DNA of 64,000 bases from assembly GCF_012863495.1 (NCBI RefSeq), contig NZ_JAAVJL010000001.1, positions 248,001 through 312,000 of the forward strand, given 5' to 3'. Positions within the stretch are counted from its first letter, which is position 1, and each line of letters starts with the position of its first letter. The stretch comes from Pseudanabaena yagii GIHE-NHR1 (GTDB lineage: Bacteria; Cyanobacteriota; Cyanobacteriia; Pseudanabaenales; Pseudanabaenaceae). The position numbers and the translations under genes were made by a program. Shown piece after piece: positions 26,641 through 35,457 of this stretch. The notes below the pieces were generated by a model that was given only the letters and a program-made list of their open reading frames with translations, was not told where the DNA came from and made no database searches.

Positions 26641-27005
26641 AGAATCCACTCACGATCTACATCACAAAATCACGCTCGACGTAAAACTTTAAAATTAAGT
26701 TGAGTCAAAAATGAACAAAACTTAATCACTAGATGTTTAGGGAGATTAATTGGGGCAAATCTTCTTGTTTTGATGTTTGTATTGAATCTACCGACTTTCA
26801 AAAACTATTGTCTCGAGATTGTGCTGATTTAGGCAGAATCAACTTATGATGTAAGTAAGACAAAGTTTATAAATACTGATGGGCAAGCAATGCTTGCCCA
26901 TCAGTGTCTAAAATAAATGTAAATGTTAAATATCTACGTCAGTATCTAAACATTGTTGTCCAAACGTACTTTAAGCAAACTCTTGTGTAACGGCATTATT
27001 CCATA
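26641..27005. other. Spacer between STAS and Mini-III genes
   Basis: 365 nt, AT-rich, without a gene. One perfect 14-bp hairpin lies at 26876-26904 (GGGCAAGCAATGCTTGCCC core) and is not followed by a T run. The promoter of the Mini-III/RlmB operon should lie after it. Confidence 0.55.
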
Positions 27006-27398
27006 ATGTCTCTTAGCCGAACTATTGACAATATCGCTGAGATCCCAGTCTCTGCTCTAGCCTATATTGGAGATGCTATTTATGAAATGCAGATGCGATT
27101 GCATTACTTGCTACCGCCACGTACTGCTAAGCAATATCACCAACTTGTAGTTAGTCAAGTCAGAGCAGAGCAACAAGCGCAACTCCTCGAAAAACTTGAT
27201 CTCACAGAATTTGAGTCCGATCTCGTAAGACGCGGGCGCAATGCTGCGGGATCGGCTCCCCGTAAAGTCAATCCTCACATTTATCAAAAAGCAACAGGAT
27301 TTGAGGTACTGATTGGTTATCTTTACTTAACCGATCGCGATCGCCTCGACCAAATTTTTACTCAGCTACTTAGCCACATCGATCCCCCATCGCCATGA
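27006..27398 (+). CDS. mrnC: Mini-ribonuclease III
   Basis: A 130-residue Mini-III. The RNase III catalytic domain signature is seen as ALAYIGDAIYEMQMR at residues 17-31 and a second conserved part GRNAAGSAPRKVNPHIYQKATGFE. Family members lack the double-stranded RNA-binding domain, as here, and mature 23S rRNA ends. It overlaps the next gene by 4 nt (ATGA), linking it to an rRNA methyltransferase. Confidence 0.93.
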   Translation: MSLSRTIDNIAEIPVSALAYIGDAIYEMQMRLHYLLPPRTAKQYHQLVVSQVRAEQQAQLLEKLDLTEFESDLVRRGRNAAGSAPRKVNPHIYQKATGFEVLIGYLYLTDRDRLDQIFTQLLSHIDPPSP

Positions 27399-28876
27399 CA
27401 TCGCAACCCAAACTGAAATCGAAGAAGAAAAAGTCCAATAGAGACATAGATAGGAATTTCGAGAGTCGTCCAGAAAAGTCTTTCGATAAATATTCGGACA
27501 AACGGACTGACAGCCGTGCTGGTAAGTATTCAGATAAATATGCTGACAAACGCTCGGATAAGCGCCCAGACCGAGCAGAAAAGTCCTTTGATAAACCTTA
27601 CAAAGCCGCAGACAGCCGCTCTGATTCTAAATATTCAGGCAAATCTGACAGGTATTCAGACAAATATGCAGATCGTCGCCCCGAAAAGAGTTTTGAGAGA
27701 CGAGCAGATGCACCTGAACCAAGATTCGATCGCAAGTTTGATAAGCCGATCGCCAAAAAGATTGGGGACAAGTTTGCTGAAAAGAAGTTCGGCGATAAAA
27801 AATTCGGCGATAAGAAATTTGGCGATAAATTTGGTGACAAGAAGTTTGGCGATCGCAAGTTTGATCGGGATCGCCCTGAGCGCTCTGAGCGTGGCGATCG
27901 TGATTTCGGTGATCGTCCTGAACGTAAATTTGATCGCTCTGATCGCGATCGCAATTTTGGTGATCGTCCTGACCGCAAATTTGATCGAGATCGCAACTTT
28001 GGAGATCGTCCATCGGTTCCCAACTTTGAAAGGCGATCGCTGCCACCAATTTCGCGCAATCTTGATCCCGATGGCGAACTAGCGATTGTGCCACCCAGCC
28101 AAGCTGAAGCAAATCCTGATATTGTCTATGGTCGTCATGCCGTTGAAGCAGTATTAAATAGCGATCGCAGCATTAACCGTATTTGGGTCACACCCAGACT
28201 GCGTTACTCCGCTGACTTCTTGCCCCTCATTGATGAAGCTAAGTCAGGCGGAGCCGTAGTTGATGAAGTGGACAATACCCGTCTTGATCGCATCACTGAA
28301 AATGGTAGACATCAAGGGATCGCCGTTCAAGTTTCCGCTTATGAATATGCGGATCTTGATGAATTGATTGTGAAGGCAAAAGAGAAATCTACTAATCCTG
28401 TGATTGTGATAGCTGATGGAATCACTGATCCCCATAATTTGGGAGCAATTATTCGCAGTGCAGCAGCTCTTGGAGCGCAGGCTCTCGTGATTCCTCAGCG
28501 TCGTGCGGCGGGGATCACAGCCACTGTCGCTAAGGTTGCTGCGGGTACATTGGAAATTCTTCCCGTTGCGCGTGTAGTCAATCTCAATCGTGCCCTTGAG
28601 AAAATTAAGGAAGCTGGTTTTTGGGTATATGGAACTGTCGCAAGTTCAGGTGATGCCATTCACAAAGCCAAATTTACTGGAGCGATCGCTTTGGTGATTG
28701 GAGCGGAAGGAGAAGGATTAAGTCTTTCCATTCAGAAAAATTGCGACTTCCTTGTATCTATTCCTTTAGATGGAAAAGTGGAAAGCTTAAACGCATCAGT
28801 AGCGACAGGAATGGCGCTATATGAGATTTTCAGACAACGTTGGGTAAATACGTTAAACCTGAACAATTTGTCTTGA
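27395..28876 (+). CDS. rlmB: 23S rRNA 2'-O-methyltransferase RlmB with a long disordered N terminus
   Basis: A 493-residue SpoU/TrmH-family methyltransferase. The C-terminal 260 residues hold the RNA-binding entry domain (VYGRHAVEAVLNSDRSINRI) and the knotted SAM domain (ADGITDPHNLGAIIRSAAALGAQ; LVIGAEGEGLS; IPLDGKVESLNASVATGMAL), as in RlmB, which makes Gm2251 in 23S rRNA. The first 225 residues are low-complexity, dominated by K, D, R, S, F and G, with repeats such as KKFGDKKFGDK and DRPERKFDRSDR. They are probably disordered and RNA-binding. The operon with Mini-III fits a common role in 23S rRNA maturation. Confidence 0.9.
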   Translation: MTSQPKLKSKKKKSNRDIDRNFESRPEKSFDKYSDKRTDSRAGKYSDKYADKRSDKRPDRAEKSFDKPYKAADSRSDSKYSGKSDRYSDKYADRRPEKSFERRADAPEPRFDRKFDKPIAKKIGDKFAEKKFGDKKFGDKKFGDKFGDKKFGDRKFDRDRPERSERGDRDFGDRPERKFDRSDRDRNFGDRPDRKFDRDRNFGDRPSVPNFERRSLPPISRNLDPDGELAIVPPSQAEANPDIVYGRHAVEAVLNSDRSINRIWVTPRLRYSADFLPLIDEAKSGGAVVDEVDNTRLDRITENGRHQGIAVQVSAYEYADLDELIVKAKEKSTNPVIVIADGITDPHNLGAIIRSAAALGAQALVIPQRRAAGITATVAKVAAGTLEILPVARVVNLNRALEKIKEAGFWVYGTVASSGDAIHKAKFTGAIALVIGAEGEGLSLSIQKNCDFLVSIPLDGKVESLNASVATGMALYEIFRQRWVNTLNLNNLS

Positions 28877-28971
28877 AGTCATGTTTTAAGTTATATAAAG
28901 ATATAGGAAGAAAGCTTTAAATTTAAGGCTTTGTCATTCACCTAAACCATTCACTTTAGCTATGTAAACTC

Positions 28972-29268
28972 ATGGGTGGTAACTTGTTTAAGAACATTTT
29001 TACATCAATTCTCGAAACGTTTGGTTTGGCAGTGTGGGTCGAAATTGTCACCGATTCACCACGTTGTACTTATTATTTTGGACCTTTCAGCAATGAGTCT
29101 GAAGCTGAATCTGCCAAAAGTGGTTACATCGAAGATTTAGAGGCTGAAGGGTCTAAGGGTTTGGCTGTAACAGTTAAACGTTGCAGACCAGAAAATCTCA
29201 CAGTTTATGATGACTCACTGGATTTTAAGTTCGACCGCTTTCCTGCATTTAGCGGTCAGACTCTGTAA
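28972..29268 (+). CDS. DUF1816 protein
   Basis: A 98-residue DUF1816 protein, a family confined mainly to cyanobacteria. The core is WVEIVTDSPRCTYYFGPFSN, then ESAKSGYIEDLEAEG and VTVKRCRPENLTVYDD. The function is not established. The ATG at 28972 is the start, and a terminator follows 23 nt after the stop. Confidence 0.88.
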   Translation: MGGNLFKNIFTSILETFGLAVWVEIVTDSPRCTYYFGPFSNESEAESAKSGYIEDLEAEGSKGLAVTVKRCRPENLTVYDDSLDFKFDRFPAFSGQTL

Positions 29269-29291
29269 TCACTAAATTGATCAATGACTAC

Positions 29292-29316
29292 AGGGGCTGA
29301 TGCCCCTAGTTTTTTA
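29292..29316 (+). terminator. Terminator of the DUF1816 gene
   Basis: AGGGGC pairs with GCCCCT around TGAT and is followed by AGTTTTTTAT, a typical intrinsic terminator. Confidence 0.75.
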
Positions 29317-29498
29317 TGAGATAAATGCATAAAGAGGATCTTTACAAGATCCATATCTGTGCATATCAGCGATCGCTGGATGTCAGTTTAATTATTAGAA
29401 ATTTTTGATATAGCAATTCAGCATCAAATGAGGGGACTGCCCTTTTGCCTTACCTCTTATGTGAATGCTAAACATTTTTTATTTTTTTAGTGAGCATT

Positions 29499-30152
29499 AT
29501 GTTATTTGGACTTGGCAAAAAACTAACACTTCCAACTGCGGCAAATGCTCTTGCTGGCAGATCTACAGCAATTCCCACAGCGTCACACCATTTTGTCAAT
29601 GGCAATGCGCTGAAACCGCCTTTTCCTGAAGGAATGGAAACTGCTGTATTTGGTTTGGGATGTTTTTGGGGAGCAGAGCGTCGATTCTGGCAACAAAAGG
29701 GGATTTATGTAACGGCTGTCGGTTATGCCGCAGGCTTAACACCTAACCCCACCTACGAAGAGGTTTGCTCTGGCATGACTGGACATAATGAAGTTGTCCT
29801 AGTTGTGTACGATCCCAAGGTAATTAGCTACTCCGATTTGCTAAAAGTCTTTTGGGAATCCCATAATCCCACACAGGGAATGCGTCAGGGCAATGATCAG
29901 GGAACGCAATATCGTTCAGGTATTTATGTCTACAACGATGTCCAACGCAAGTTAGCTGAGGATTCGCGAGAAGTTTATCAGGATGCACTGAAGGCTTCGG
30001 GCATGAAGCAAGGTATTACCACGGAAATTCGTGATGCAGGCGAGTTTTATTATGCTGAGGGCTACCATCAGCAATATCTTGCTAAAAACCCCAATGGCTA
30101 TTGTGGTCTAGGTGGCACAAATGTTTGCTACCCTGCTGCCACAGTCGCCTAA
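29499..30152 (+). CDS. msrA: Peptide methionine sulfoxide reductase A
   Basis: About 217 residues from ATG 29499 (a GTG at 29490 is also in frame). The catalytic cysteine sits in [34 protein letters not shown], the [21 protein letters not shown] segment and [13 protein letters not shown] are classic MsrA. It reduces methionine-S-sulfoxide in proteins, using thioredoxin. The C-terminal [11 protein letters not shown] carries candidate resolving cysteines. Confidence 0.96.
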   Translation: MLFGLGKKLTLPTAANALAGRSTAIPTASHHFVNGNALKPPFPEGMETAVFGLGCFWGAERRFWQQKGIYVTAVGYAAGLTPNPTYEEVCSGMTGHNEVVLVVYDPKVISYSDLLKVFWESHNPTQGMRQGNDQGTQYRSGIYVYNDVQRKLAEDSREVYQDALKASGMKQGITTEIRDAGEFYYAEGYHQQYLAKNPNGYCGLGGTNVCYPAATVA

Positions 30153-30156
30153 ATTG

Positions 30157-30189
30157 CAAAAAGAGTTCGCAATGCGAACTCTTTGTTTT
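30157..30189 (+). terminator. Terminator of msrA
   Basis: AAAGAGTTCGCA pairs with TGCGAACTCTTT and is followed by GTTTTA. Confidence 0.75.
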
Positions 30190-30200
30190 ACTAACTTCCC

Positions 30201-30243
30201 AGTGAATAGAGGTGTGCGGCTTTGCCGCACACCTCTATTCACT
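30201..30243. repeat. Perfect 20-bp hairpin, TTT loop
   Basis: Arms 30201-30220 and 30224-30243 pair perfectly around GCGGC-TTT-GCCGC. A T run follows on the plus strand. Confidence 0.85.
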
Positions 30244-30264
30244 TTTTTTCGATTGGGAATAGCG

Positions 30265-30295
30265 TCTAAAAGCCTCGCATTGCGAGGCTTTTAGA
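30265..30295. terminator. Terminator of the LpxB-like gene
   Basis: A perfect 15-bp stem (30265-30279 / 30281-30295) overlapping the end of the minus-strand gene. Confidence 0.75.
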
Positions 30296-31547
30296 TTGCG
30301 TTGATGACCATTGCGGCAAGTTTGCTGGCCGCACCTGCTTCTCCGCATACTTGTTTTAAGCGATCTCGCACTTTCTCTAGTTCTTCAGGATGCTCCAGAT
30401 AAACCACAATTTGCTCAGCAATTTGGGTAGGCGTAAGTTCTCCTAAAAACTCTGGCACGATCGCTTCACCTGCCCAGATATTTGGCCAAGCTAGTAATTG
30501 ACCTTTTTTCTGAATTTGGGAGATGAGAATGGAATTAATGATCTTGGATAGTACCTTCCCTAATAATGGGGCAGCCGCTAGTAACCCCCATATTCCATCC
30601 CAGCCAATTTTCATGTCAGTAAAATTTGTTGGCAAAAGGACGATCATCGGTTGATGAAGAGAGGCAAGCTCAGCAGTATTTGCGCCAACAGTAGTAACGC
30701 AAAGTTGACTGCTCTTGATGAGGGCATGGGCAGGAAATTCACGATGAATCTTGATAGTTGTTCCTTTTGCGGTTAATAAGTTGCCATCAGCCAAGTTTGC
30801 CGTCGATCCCTCACTATCTGCGGTTGGAAAACTGAACTGGGCATAGGTCGCTAAAATTTCGGGTGTCGTCGTAGGCGCAAGGGCGATCGCTAGTTCAATA
30901 TCAGGATACTTTTGGTGCAAAATATCAGCGATCGCCACAACTAGAGGCACACCAATCCTGAGTTTGTGTCCCTTTGATCCCGGCATAAAACAAATACGCT
31001 TCTGGGTGAGTGATTCTGATTGCGGTTGGGAATCTAGGCGATCCACCATTAAGTCCCCAATTACATGCGCTTTGTGTCGGAATGGGCTAGGAATTTTAGT
31101 GGAGATCGCCTCATTTCGTACGGCAAACAAATCCACCCAGCGATACCATCTTGCCTCCCACTCAGCATAGATTAGAGTTTTGTAGCCCAGCCGTTTAGCG
31201 ATCGCTAAGGCAAAAAACTGATCCCCTCCCAAAAATACGACCATGCCCTGTTTAGCCCATTGCCAATCAGGAGTTTTGCCCCATATTAGAAAATCGAAAA
31301 ATTGTTCCTGCGGCAAGACGCGATCAACATTGGGAAAACTTTTAGCGAGTTGCGCTTCCTGTCCACTGGCATTTTGACAAGGGGCAAGGGCGATCGAGAT
31401 CCGAGTTTTCGCTGCATCATCTGGAGATCGCCACGCACTTTCCAAAGCTTTCAGAAAAGGATATACCCATGTGGTCAGCTCCCCTGGTCCATTGGACAGG
31501 ATCAGGATATCCGTAGAAATATCTGTGACAAGAGGAGTGGAGAGCAT
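30291..31547 (-). CDS. Lipid-A-disaccharide synthase-related protein
   Basis: A 418-residue glycosyltransferase-like protein of the cyanobacterial family related to LpxB. The N terminus ILILSNGPGELTTWVYPFLKAL resembles the donor fold of LpxB; HVIGDLMVDRLD, ICFMPGSKGHKLRIGVPLV and VTTVGANTAELASLHQPMIVLLP follow the GT-B pattern. True LpxB joins UDP-diacylglucosamine to lipid X; this family is shared by cyanobacteria without a proven reaction. It is monocistronic on the minus strand. Confidence 0.82.
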   Translation of the reverse strand: MLSTPLVTDISTDILILSNGPGELTTWVYPFLKALESAWRSPDDAAKTRISIALAPCQNASGQEAQLAKSFPNVDRVLPQEQFFDFLIWGKTPDWQWAKQGMVVFLGGDQFFALAIAKRLGYKTLIYAEWEARWYRWVDLFAVRNEAISTKIPSPFRHKAHVIGDLMVDRLDSQPQSESLTQKRICFMPGSKGHKLRIGVPLVVAIADILHQKYPDIELAIALAPTTTPEILATYAQFSFPTADSEGSTANLADGNLLTAKGTTIKIHREFPAHALIKSSQLCVTTVGANTAELASLHQPMIVLLPTNFTDMKIGWDGIWGLLAAAPLLGKVLSKIINSILISQIQKKGQLLAWPNIWAGEAIVPEFLGELTPTQIAEQIVVYLEHPEELEKVRDRLKQVCGEAGAASKLAAMVINAI

Positions 31548-31590
31548 GAATAATTACCGACTTTTCTTCCCAATCATAAACCCAAAATAT

Positions 31591-31617
31591 AAGCGGCGGC
31601 GCTTCGCGCCGCCACTT
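31591..31617. repeat. 12-bp near-perfect hairpin, TTC loop
   Basis: AAGCGGCGGCGC and GCGCCGCCACTT pair with one mismatch around TTC, just upstream of the LpxB-like gene. Confidence 0.65.
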
Positions 31618-31672
31618 AATATTTAAAACCTCGTATTCCCATGCGCTCAAGGATTTATCGAGGAAAGCATAA

Positions 31673-31781
31673 TACAGCCTGTTGAGGCTTACTTAAAGTA
31701 TTACAGAGAAATTTGTGAAAGCACGGCGAAGCCGTGCTTTCACAAATTTCTCTGGGTTTCAAGTCAGCGCAAAGCGCTGTA
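31673..31781. repeat. MITE-like element, family C, copy 1
   Basis: About 109 bp. It has TACAGCCTGTTGAGG at the left, a central hairpin with apex ACGGC-GAA-GCCGT, and the conserved right end AGTCAGCGCAAAGCGCTGTA. The right end recurs exactly at 51513-51532, and with two differences at 59381-59400. Confidence 0.75.
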
Positions 31782-31782
31782 G

Positions 31783-32235
31783 CTATTCCCAAAAATCAAC
31801 ATTGAGCATTGTGTCGATATCCCGCCCAAATTGCCATGTATCGGGGAATTGGTAATCAGGGTATTCAATCTTGAGCCGCTTTAAAGAAGTTTCAAAGCAA
31901 TCATCAAACATTTTCAAAAAGTGACGCTTGAGGCTAGGTGACTGTCTGAGCAGTGATTTTAGTTCATCTCGTTGCTCGAATATTGTTAACAGCCAGCCAC
32001 GATAACATTCAGGCATATCGACATAGCATCGTTTCAGGATATGTTCGATTAATCTTTTGAGTCTGCTCTCAATCTCACGTTTGTTACTGCCTGACAAGCC
32101 CTCTAACTCCTCTATTAAATTTTCGACATCAAGATTGTGAAAATCACCTGCTTTTAATTGGGTGATCACAGTCTCTAACCACAGATCAAGATCGCGCTCG
32201 TACAGGGTCAATGGTGGTGCAATTGCTTGAGTCAT
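31783..32235 (-). CDS. DUF29 family protein
   Basis: A 150-residue DUF29 protein, a family highly expanded in cyanobacteria. The pattern is typical: LYERDLDLWLETVITQLKAG, FHNLDVENLIEELEGLSGSNKREIESRL, KRLIEHILKRCY and a final PDTWQFGRDIDTML. All helical; the function is unknown. Intact length. Confidence 0.9.
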   Translation of the reverse strand: MTQAIAPPLTLYERDLDLWLETVITQLKAGDFHNLDVENLIEELEGLSGSNKREIESRLKRLIEHILKRCYVDMPECYRGWLLTIFEQRDELKSLLRQSPSLKRHFLKMFDDCFETSLKRLKIEYPDYQFPDTWQFGRDIDTMLNVDFWE

Positions 32236-32405
32236 TTATTTTGCTCCTTTGCTATTGGCGCGATCGCTAAAACTCATTTTCTGTATTATCGCTAGAAATT
32301 GAAATGACGGGATCGAATTCACGATAAAATTATGCACTCATAATCGAGTTAAATTAAAAGCTAGTAACTGAGCTTTTTACCCAAATTTTTATAAACATCA
32401 CGCAT

Positions 32406-33269
32406 GTGGATTTAATTAGTTTATTTGATACATCAAAACCCGTAATAGGGGTCATTCATCTTTTACCATTGCCTACTTCACCGCGTTGGGGGAGCAGCCT
32501 TAAAGAGGTCATTGATCGAGCCGAACAAGAAGCCACTGCCCTTGCCGCAGGCGGAGTTCAAGGAATTATCGTAGAGAATTTTTTTGACGCTCCCTTTACT
32601 AAAGATCGTGTTGATCCTGCGGTGGTTAGTGCCATGAGTCTGGTTGTGCATCGAGTCAAACAGATGGTGGGTATCCCCGTAGGCATTAATGTTCTGAGGA
32701 ATGACGGTCATAGCGCGATGGCGATCGCCTCCTGTGTAGGCGCTCAGTTTATCCGTGTCAATGTCCTCATGGGCGTAATGGCAACCGATCAAGGCATTAT
32801 CGAAGGTGATGCTTATCAACTGCTGCGTTATCGCCGCGAACTCGGTACAGATGTGAAAATCTTTGCTGATGTTTTGGTCAAGCACGCTCAACCCATTTCT
32901 GTGCCCCAAATTACTGCGGCGGTTCACGATACGATTCATCGCGGACTTGCCGATGCCGTGATTCTATCAGGATGGGCAACAGGCAATCCACCGACAACTG
33001 AGGATCTCAAGGAAGCAAAGCTTGCCTGTGGTGACACGCCTCTATTTGTTGGATCTGGCGCAACATGGGACAATGTGCCGCAACTGATGCAATATGCTGA
33101 TGGTGTCATTGTTTCCAGTTCTCTCAAGCGAAATGGTCAGATTCAACAGGCGATCGATCCGATTCGGGTCAGCCGTTTTGTTGATGCTGTCCGTTTGGAT
33201 ATTGCTAATCGCAAAAAAAATCTGGCTGAAGAGCAAATATTGCGATCGCCAACAGTGTCAATTGGGTAA
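32406..33269 (+). CDS. btpA: Photosystem I biogenesis protein BtpA
   Basis: A 287-residue BtpA/SgcQ-family TIM-barrel protein starting at GTG 32406. Signatures: VIGVIHLLPLPTSPRWG, GGVQGIIVENFFDAPF, GINVLRNDGHSAMAIA, FADVLVKHAQPIS and DAVILSGWATGNPPTTEDL. In Synechocystis, BtpA is a thylakoid-associated factor needed for stable photosystem I reaction-centre proteins, especially in the cold. Related SgcQ proteins in other bacteria have sugar-metabolism contexts, but no such genes are here. Confidence 0.93.
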   Translation: MDLISLFDTSKPVIGVIHLLPLPTSPRWGSSLKEVIDRAEQEATALAAGGVQGIIVENFFDAPFTKDRVDPAVVSAMSLVVHRVKQMVGIPVGINVLRNDGHSAMAIASCVGAQFIRVNVLMGVMATDQGIIEGDAYQLLRYRRELGTDVKIFADVLVKHAQPISVPQITAAVHDTIHRGLADAVILSGWATGNPPTTEDLKEAKLACGDTPLFVGSGATWDNVPQLMQYADGVIVSSSLKRNGQIQQAIDPIRVSRFVDAVRLDIANRKKNLAEEQILRSPTVSIG

Positions 33270-33358
33270 AAGTAGATTGAATAAACTCTTATAATTTGGA
33301 AATCATGGTGCAATATGCGCTGTGATTTTCAACGGGGCTATTAGCAGGTAGGTACAAA

Positions 33359-34267
33359 TTGTCTGGAACAAATACGCGAAAACGATCTGAGCCTTGGTTG
33401 CATCGATGGTCGCACCCTGCGATCATTGCGATCGCTATATTTGGCTTTTCGCTTACAACCTATTTAACCGTCACACACTTCTTTGGGCAAAAAGTTGCTC
33501 TTTGTGATGTTCAAGGCAGTGGTTGTGACCTAGTACTAAGTAGTGAATATGCCAAAATCTTTGGTATTCCCCTCACGATTTTTGGAGCTTTAGGCTATCT
33601 GACTCTGGGGCTTCTGGCTGGAGTGCCAATGTTGCTAAAACGCGACGACCCTAAAGAGCAAGCCAAAATCAAGGAAGTTGCCAATTTCTTGATGTTTATG
33701 GTTTCGTCAGCAACATTTGTGTTTAGTGGTTACTTAATGTATCTACTTGCCTCAGGCAAAGTTGACAGCATTAACGGACAACCACAGTTTTGCCTTTACT
33801 GTGTCACCTCCGCGACAAACATGGCTTTGATTTGGTTGCTGACAGTATTTGGCAACTCTTGGAAAGATGTGGGGCAGTTGTTCTTCACAGGTGCGATCGT
33901 GGCGATCATCACCTTGACAGCTACTGTTGGTGTTTATGCTAGCCAAACTAAGATTGCTGTGCAAAGTAATTCTTTTGCTGGTAGGCTCGCCCATCACTTG
34001 ACTGCCACCAATGCCAAGATGTATGGCGCATATTGGTGTCCGCATTGTCAGGATCAGAAAGCAAGATTTGGCGAGGCAAAGAAACTAATTCCTTACGTGG
34101 AATGTGCTGCCAATCCTCCTAATGGAGTAAAGTCAGAGGCTCAACTATGCGAGCAAAAAGGCATTAAGGGTTATCCTACTTGGGAAATTAATGGCAAGAT
34201 GGTTTCAGGCGAGCGCTCTTTAGATGAACTAGCTGATTTATCGGGTTATACAGGCGAGCGTAAATAA
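33359..34267 (+). CDS. VKOR-thioredoxin fusion protein
   Basis: About 302 residues. The TTG at 33359 is the only plausible start after the stop at 33323 and has GGTAGG upstream. The N-terminal VKOR domain has four to five membrane helices, loop cysteines in LCDVQGSGCDLV and the active-site CLYC. It is joined to a lumenal thioredoxin-like domain with YWCPHCQDQKARF and a cis-proline segment GYPTWEING. It forms disulfides in thylakoid-lumen and periplasmic proteins, like plant LTO1. The system supports assembly of photosystems and cytochromes; ccs1 lies 1.2 kb away. Confidence 0.95.
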   Translation: MSGTNTRKRSEPWLHRWSHPAIIAIAIFGFSLTTYLTVTHFFGQKVALCDVQGSGCDLVLSSEYAKIFGIPLTIFGALGYLTLGLLAGVPMLLKRDDPKEQAKIKEVANFLMFMVSSATFVFSGYLMYLLASGKVDSINGQPQFCLYCVTSATNMALIWLLTVFGNSWKDVGQLFFTGAIVAIITLTATVGVYASQTKIAVQSNSFAGRLAHHLTATNAKMYGAYWCPHCQDQKARFGEAKKLIPYVECAANPPNGVKSEAQLCEQKGIKGYPTWEINGKMVSGERSLDELADLSGYTGERK

Positions 34268-34281
34268 AATTATCAATTCAT

Positions 34282-34312
34282 AAAAAAAGGGATGCAATGC
34301 ATCCCTTTTTTT
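34282..34312. terminator. Bidirectional terminator between VKOR-Trx and PstS-like genes
   Basis: A perfect 15-bp stem (34282-34296 / 34298-34312) with seven As and Ts at its foot, between two converging genes. Confidence 0.85.
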
Positions 34313-35285
34313 ATTGCATAGGAATGAATCCTAATTTCTGGACAATTTGCTGACCTTGAGGCGAAAGGGCAAACTCGATAAATTGCTTAACAACAGGGCT
34401 AGTTGTTTTCTTGGCTCCTAAAAACAAACTCCGACTGATCGGATACTTACCAGATTTAATCGCAGCGATATCAGTAGCATTGATGCCATCAATTGCCACT
34501 ATTCTGACAATTTCCTGTTTTTCCACTTGAGAAACTGTGGCATAACTAATGCCGTTATCGCCTAAATCCCTTAAAATTGCTGTCGTTTCATCCTGTTTCC
34601 AAGTAATGAAGTTAGGGCTATCAGGTGGAAAGTTTTGCCCAAGTAGGACGATATCTTGAAAAGCTTCTCTAGTGCCGCTTGTGGTTGCGCGATTAATTAC
34701 TTTAATTGGTTGATTTGTGCCACCAACTTGTGACCAATTGGTGATTTTGCCCTGATAAATATCACGAACTTGATCTTTAGTTAAATTGCCTTTAAAGGGA
34801 TTGTTAATGCCCACTACTACAGCGATCGCATCTTTGGCGATCGGTACTAGTTGGACACCTGCTTGGGCTTCTGCGGCTTTGAGAGGACGTGAGGTTGCAG
34901 CGATCGAGATCGAGCCACTTATCAGATTTTGCAAACCTTGACTAGAGCCATTGGGTTTACCATCAGGCAATCCAAATGTGGTGGGGATATTCGGATTAAC
35001 TTGGCTATAGGCAGTCCGCAATTCTTTAATTAACGTCACCATCGTGGTACTGCCGTCAATTTCCAAAACATTGGGATTGGGCAAAGATGTATCAAAATTT
35101 AAGCTAGTTGGAGTTGGCGCACTGGTTTTAGTAGCTGTAGGAGATGTTGCTTCAGGTGTGGCTGTCGAAGTTGGGGATTGAGTTGGTTTACTCTGCTGCG
35201 AGAAGAACCAATAGCCACCACCAGCAATCCCTGCTGTGACCAGTAATGACAGAACTAAAACTGTAGTTTCTTTGCCCTGTGACAT
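34311..35285 (-). CDS. PstS-like phosphate-binding protein
   Basis: About 324 residues from ATG 35285 (MSQGKETTVLVLSLLVTAG). An upstream ATG lies inside a palindromic repeat and is unlikely. An N-terminal membrane anchor is followed by a Thr/Pro/Ser-rich linker and a phosphate-type binding domain: EIDGSTTMVTLIKELR, RDIYQGKITNWSQVGG, INRATTSGTREAFQDIVL, then SRSLFLGAKKTTSPVVKQFIEFAL. It should bind phosphate or a similar oxyanion outside the membrane. No pstCAB genes are adjacent, so it may be an accessory or sensing PstS. Confidence 0.85.
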   Translation of the reverse strand: MSQGKETTVLVLSLLVTAGIAGGGYWFFSQQSKPTQSPTSTATPEATSPTATKTSAPTPTSLNFDTSLPNPNVLEIDGSTTMVTLIKELRTAYSQVNPNIPTTFGLPDGKPNGSSQGLQNLISGSISIAATSRPLKAAEAQAGVQLVPIAKDAIAVVVGINNPFKGNLTKDQVRDIYQGKITNWSQVGGTNQPIKVINRATTSGTREAFQDIVLLGQNFPPDSPNFITWKQDETTAILRDLGDNGISYATVSQVEKQEIVRIVAIDGINATDIAAIKSGKYPISRSLFLGAKKTTSPVVKQFIEFALSPQGQQIVQKLGFIPMQ

Positions 35286-35343
35286 AAATTTTAAATACCT
35301 AGATATCTCGCATAACTTTAGCGTGAATTTAAATAAAGAACCG

Positions 35344-35378
35344 ATTTTTGTAGTGCGGCTTTGCCGCATCACAAAAAT
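35344..35378. repeat. Near-perfect hairpin, TTT loop
   Basis: ATTTTTGTAGTGCGGC and GCCGCATCACAAAAAT pair with two mismatches around TTT. The stem resembles that at 3896-3932, the only pair in the hairpin family with clearly similar stems. Confidence 0.7.
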
Positions 35379-35457
35379 TGACTTTTAACCCTTAACGAAG
35401 GTCAAGATAAACATATGAGCTAAGATCTAGTCTAGAAGTAGTAATCATTGACGTGAC

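Noticed and set aside
26876-26904. Hairpin as a riboswitch or structured leader of the Mini-III operon
   Set aside because: It is a simple 14-bp palindrome with no conserved unpaired core.
27598-28112. Long minus-strand open frames opposite rlmB
   Set aside because: They mirror the repetitive K/D/R codons of the disordered region and have biased, repetitive translations (RSPKLRSRS type). They are shadows.
35286-35372. N-terminal extension of the PstS-like protein
   Set aside because: The upstream ATG lies in a palindromic repeat, and the extension would push the membrane anchor 29 residues inward.
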